DNA from: Pelecanus crispus
Lineage: Eukaryota > Chordata > Aves > Pelecaniformes > Pelecanidae
DNA length: 64,000 nt
Direction of reading: 5' to 3'
NCBI RefSeq assembly: GCF_030463565.1
Contig: NC_134648.1
Coordinates: 11,759,806 to 11,823,805 of the forward strand
Shown in pieces: positions 63,501-64,000 of the stretch. Position numbers and translations under genes: made by a program. Position 1 is the first letter of the stretch. Every line of letters starts with the position of its first letter. The notes below the pieces were generated by a model. The model was not told where the DNA came from. It did not search any database and was given only the letters and a program-made list of their open reading frames with translations.

Positions 63501-64000
63501 TCTGCAAGAAGCTGCTGCACGTAACTGGTATGTGTGGGGTTGGCGTTTCAGAGGGGAGACGAGATGGTTAAGTATTTCATAATTCACTTCAACTTAACAG
63601 CCTGATCCTGCCACTTCTTAAAAGGTAATAAAAGTCAAAGAAGGGTCACCAGGAATTAGAAGAAAAAAGGGGGGGGAGGGGTAAGGGTGAATGCCACCAA
63701 AGAAGGCTTTTGTTAATTGTACCAACAATTTCTTATCTGTTTGATAAATTAACAAGTGGCTGGCTGGTGGGAGAAAAATGTTAAAGCAACACAGCAACAA
63801 AATAACCTGGAAGAAGGCAAGCCAGCAGGGAAGAAACAGAGTGATCCAGAAAGTCCAAAGAGCAGAGGAAGCATTGGAGCTGGCTGTACTCTGTGCACCA
63901 GGAAGTCAGATCACGGCTCTGTGCCTCAGTTTCCCCACCCACCCACTCACGGGGTAATCACAGCCCACGGAGGGCACTGCCAGGATTCACTTCAGTTCTG

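Larger units (their letters stand above)
42495..64000 (-). other. PARVA: PARVA intron 1, 3' part (no coding exon seen)
   Basis: The stretch upstream of exon 2 shows no sequence able to encode the Ser/Pro/Lys-rich N-terminus of alpha-parvin and no CpG-island promoter. I therefore read all of it as part of a first intron of at least 21.5 kb. It holds simple repeats, a few old palindromic repeats, a 26-nt period duplication at 49116-49165, a GC-rich patch at 53277-53500 and a C-rich patch at 61370-61740. Open frames of up to 156 codons here match no family I know. Confidence 0.7.

Noticed and set aside
1..64000. tRNA, rRNA, CRISPR, phage or bacterial defence system
   Set aside because: No cloverleaf motifs, regular spacer arrays or dense operon-like genes; the sequence is clearly vertebrate intron and intergenic DNA.

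Overview
The window looks like bird nuclear DNA. It carries three CR1 LINE 3' ends with the typical terminal ATTCTATG-type repeat, it is AT-rich with few interspersed repeats, and it contains a vertebrate multi-exon gene with GT-AG introns. Two of the CR1 copies share the same distinctive 3' tail, which suggests a neognath or neoavian bird, but that lineage call is only an inference.

The one protein-coding gene I can support is PARVA (alpha-parvin), on the minus strand. I rebuilt twelve coding exons (exons 2 to 13) by translating the minus strand and matching acceptor and donor sites. All exon phases join without conflict: 983 coding bases including the stop, covering residues 46 (last two codon bases) to 372 if exon 1 is the usual 45 codons plus one base. 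Exon 1, which holds the Ser/Pro/Lys-rich N-terminus, was not found. The promoter and exon 1 therefore probably lie beyond base 64000, and 42495-64000 is the 3' part of a first intron of at least 21.5 kb. The product links integrin-linked kinase and paxillin to F-actin at focal adhesions.

Layout from left to right: 1-17.6 kb is gene-poor sequence downstream of PARVA, with three CR1 fragments and a decayed non-LTR reverse transcriptase remnant at 11.6-11.9 kb. From other amniotes, TEAD1 would be the expected next gene further left, but no TEAD1 coding exon was seen. 17.6-22.56 kb is a probable 3'UTR of about 4.95 kb ending at the first canonical minus-strand AATAAA. 22.56-42.49 kb holds exons 13 to 2. 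42.5-64 kb is intron 1, with simple repeats, old palindromic dispersed repeats and two small GC/C-rich islands of unknown role.

Most listed open frames above 60 codons look like chance frames; the exceptions are those overlapping PARVA exons, CR1 ORF2 tails and the reverse transcriptase remnant. I found no tRNA, rRNA, CRISPR array or prokaryote-like system. The observations most worth following are the 20-nt microexon, the reverse transcriptase remnant, the recurring palindromic repeats, and the islands at 53.3 kb and 61.4 kb.
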